Origin: Sphagnum compactum
Lineage: Eukaryota; Bryophyta; Sphagnopsida; Sphagnales
Direction of reading: 5' to 3'
Assembly: GCA_965153455.1 (NCBI GenBank)
Contig: OZ234498.1
Coordinates: 3,720,001-3,784,000 of the forward strand
DNA: 64,000 nucleotides
Of the stretch, positions 62,000 to 64,000 are shown in pieces. Position 1 is the first letter of the stretch. Each line of letters starts with the position of its first letter. The notes below the pieces were generated by a model. The model was given only the letters and a program-made list of their open reading frames with translations, had not been told where the DNA came from and did not search any database. The translations under genes and the position numbers were made by a program.

Positions 62000-63460
62000 T
62001 AAAATAAATAAATAAAAGTGTAGTTGACCATAAAGCAACTTGAGTTCCAAGTATGCCTCCCCAAAAGTATACCTAAAGTCCTAAGGTTTTTTTTTTTTTT
62101 TCATCAATTTTGTGATGAAGCCAAACTAGTGATCATCCATGATTTAGCCAAATGTGGCTATGTATTGGATATGAAAGTAAAAAGATTTAAGAATACTTTT
62201 ATATTTTGGCTACCTGCTGGAACCTGTTGAAAAGATATGGCGACTTAGAAAAAATCGAGAATCTGACTATTAGTGACATTTGTTTCATAAAATTCCTTTG
62301 GATTTGTAGAAATCACATTTTTCAAGTTGAAAAAATACAAAAATTCACCCCAAAGAAAGAAAACCACCCTAGACTAGGGGCAAGTGCTTTGAGTTACCTA
62401 TGTAACCAATTAAGGGTTCATAAACCAATTATGTGGCCATTTAAGGGTGCCTGAAAACCTGTGGAGTTGGCAATTATAGACTACAGACCAGAAGTGTTTT
62501 GCCATGAAAATTTCCAAATTTTCAACATGAAAGATCTGATTTTGACTTATTCAAAGGATTTCTAATTGAGGGATAGCCCAAATCACACAGATTTCAAATA
62601 AATGAATACACATCACAGATCTCTACATATGTTCCAGCAGGTAGTTAAAAATGTGCAAGGATGATTATCGTACTAACCTTGGTAGATTTGGCACAAATTT
62701 TTTTTAATTTTTTTTTTCAAAAAATTAGTTTATTATGCCAGATAATTCAAATTTCTATGGACAGACTCAAACCGTGGCCGTCTTCAATATAATACAAGTT
62801 CATGTAAACAGTCCATCCAAAAAAAATAACAGAAAACTTTTGATAGTAAAGTCTCAAAATATATTAATTATTGGACTCACCAAGATACTATGATATATCT
62901 TTTGATTTTCGTATCTACCTTAGAGCCAAATTTAGTTAAATCTTGTTAGGGGTGATTATCACTTGCAATACATGACACAAATTGAAAGCAAATTTATTTT
63001 TGTAGACTATAGAACCTTTGGGTACTATAGTATGGCAACTCATTCCACCTAGGAATGCAAGAAGCTAAGTAAACATTATGTTGTAAAAACGTGTTCTTTC
63101 GGTGTAAAGATATATTTTGTCAGCAAAAATTTGTCACTTTCACAAAATAAAATTCGTAGGAAACAAAAACACTGAAAGCCTGACCCAAAATACACGGGTG
63201 CACTTTTTCAGTACCTTTTTTGAGTATTGATTTTTTTGTGTCAAATTGTCAACCTCAAAACTGAAAGAGAAATACTCTATGGAAAGTACCCACCTAAATA
63301 CTCCAAGAAGTGTGAGAGAATATTCTTTTATTTTGGTGTTGCATGTTGAAGATCTTTTAGCCATTGAAAAAAATGCTTGTATCAGAAAACTGGAAAAAAA
63401 ACACACACTGCAAATGCTTTAGCCTGAACCAAAATAAATGGGTGCACAAAATACGTAACT
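62000..63460. other. AT-rich intergenic DNA
   Basis: Short open frames only (62,024-62,454 plus; 63,140-63,542 minus), none with a recognisable domain. I see no repeat structure. Confidence 0.5.
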
Positions 63461-63462
63461 CA

Positions 63463-63521
63463 CATTGTCCCTCAAAAGCTACACACACAAATTGCTGATG
63501 TGTAGCTTTTGAGGGACAATG
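63463..63521. repeat. Perfect 23-bp inverted repeat
   Basis: CATTGTCCCTCAAAAGCTAC plus ACA (63,463-63,485) faces its exact reverse complement (63,499-63,521) across a 13-nt loop. It sits 10 bp left of MITE family 1 copy 3. A related TAGCTGTTTTTGAGGGAT sequence lies just beyond that element's right end. Confidence 0.9.
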
Positions 63522-63530
63522 AGGGCCAAT

Positions 63531-63890
63531 GTGAACGAGCACCCACCATCACTCCATCCACCAGATGTCCCTACATTGACTGGAGTTGTGGATGAACCTC
63601 AACAGAGAGTTAATATCCGGTTTCATCTTGCTAACCCGTTCTGTAAGAACTGAAGTCCTATACACAGGCAGACAGGTAGGAAAATAGGTCAATAGTTTTC
63701 ACATAGGTAATAGCTGTTTTTACTACCAACCTATTAACAACCCACTTGCAGCAGGTAGACAGTTCAAAAAAATCAACTGAGCTAACAACCATGGTTAGAT
63801 AGCCAGGGAACTGGAACTTAACAGAAAGCTGTTTCCTGATTACTTATCATCCATCCATCCTTCATGGTGCGCTGGTGAGTGCTGGTTCAC
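63531..63890. mobile_element. MITE family 1, copy 3
   Basis: The left end GTGAACGAGCACCCACCATC matches the reverse complement of the right end, GTGAACCAGCACTCACCAGC, at 17 of 20 positions. It shares with the other copies the GCAGGTAGACAG region, the CATGGTTAGATAGCC region, GTTTCCTGAT and CATGGTGCGC. No coding capacity. Confidence 0.8.
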
Positions 63891-64000
63891 TGTAGCTGTT
63901 TTTGAGGGATTTTTAGTGCCGAACCCTCTAGGCTATTACAGCATGTGGAGGAGTCTGTGGGGATATCCGAGCATGAGAATCGCGTGTGTGAAATTTGGTG

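Overview
The window looks like nuclear DNA of a land plant with a large, repeat-rich, AT-rich genome. Evidence for this: short TTTAGGG/CCCTAAA (plant telomere-type) runs, U2-type introns with GT...AG borders in AT-rich sequence, a plant-style secreted glycine-rich protein, PPR motifs, and recognisable pieces of plant CSN6, APE1L-type AP endonuclease and aspartyl aminopeptidase. I cannot name the species. Gene density is very low: I can support only one apparently intact protein gene. No rRNA, true tRNA, CRISPR or operon structure is visible, and no LTR retrotransposon polyprotein was recognised.

Layout. 1-442: end of a broken transposase-like ORF (minus strand). 443-9.66 kb: AT-rich, featureless apart from a foldback. 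9.66-14.9 kb: a GC-richer island of decayed coding sequence, including a PPR pseudogene on the minus strand whose frame is kept over about 459 codons despite nine internal stops. 15.6-16.8 kb: foldbacks and a tandem array of about 103-bp units. 16.8-22.5 kb: AT-rich desert. 22.5-24.8 kb: a nested repeat cluster built on a GTGGGTACCCGTGACC header, followed by T-rich tandem repeats. 27.29-28.40 kb: the two-exon glycine-rich protein gene (minus strand). 29-37 kb: low-copy DNA with several short terminal-inverted-repeat elements (MITEs). 40,618-50,568: a 9.95-kb element with CACTA-type ends. 50.6-64 kb: AT-rich DNA with more MITEs and foldbacks.

The most notable object is the 40,618-50,568 element. 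It starts CACTAGAAGAAAA, ends with the reverse complement, and is flanked by TTA on both sides, as expected for a CACTA (En/Spm) transposon with its 3-bp target duplication. I see no transposase in it. Its interior carries pieces of at least three unrelated host genes, with introns and splice sites: the last three exons of COP9 signalosome subunit 6 (minus), the 5' end (plus) and a 3' exon (minus) of an APE1L-like AP endonuclease, and two exons of an M18 aspartyl aminopeptidase (plus). This is the architecture of a non-autonomous, gene-capturing (Pack-type) CACTA element.

The rest of the window carries at least three MITE families. One has three copies of about 370 bp, one has two copies of 400-500 bp, and one has a single PIF/Harbinger-like copy. 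Several single foldbacks are also present.
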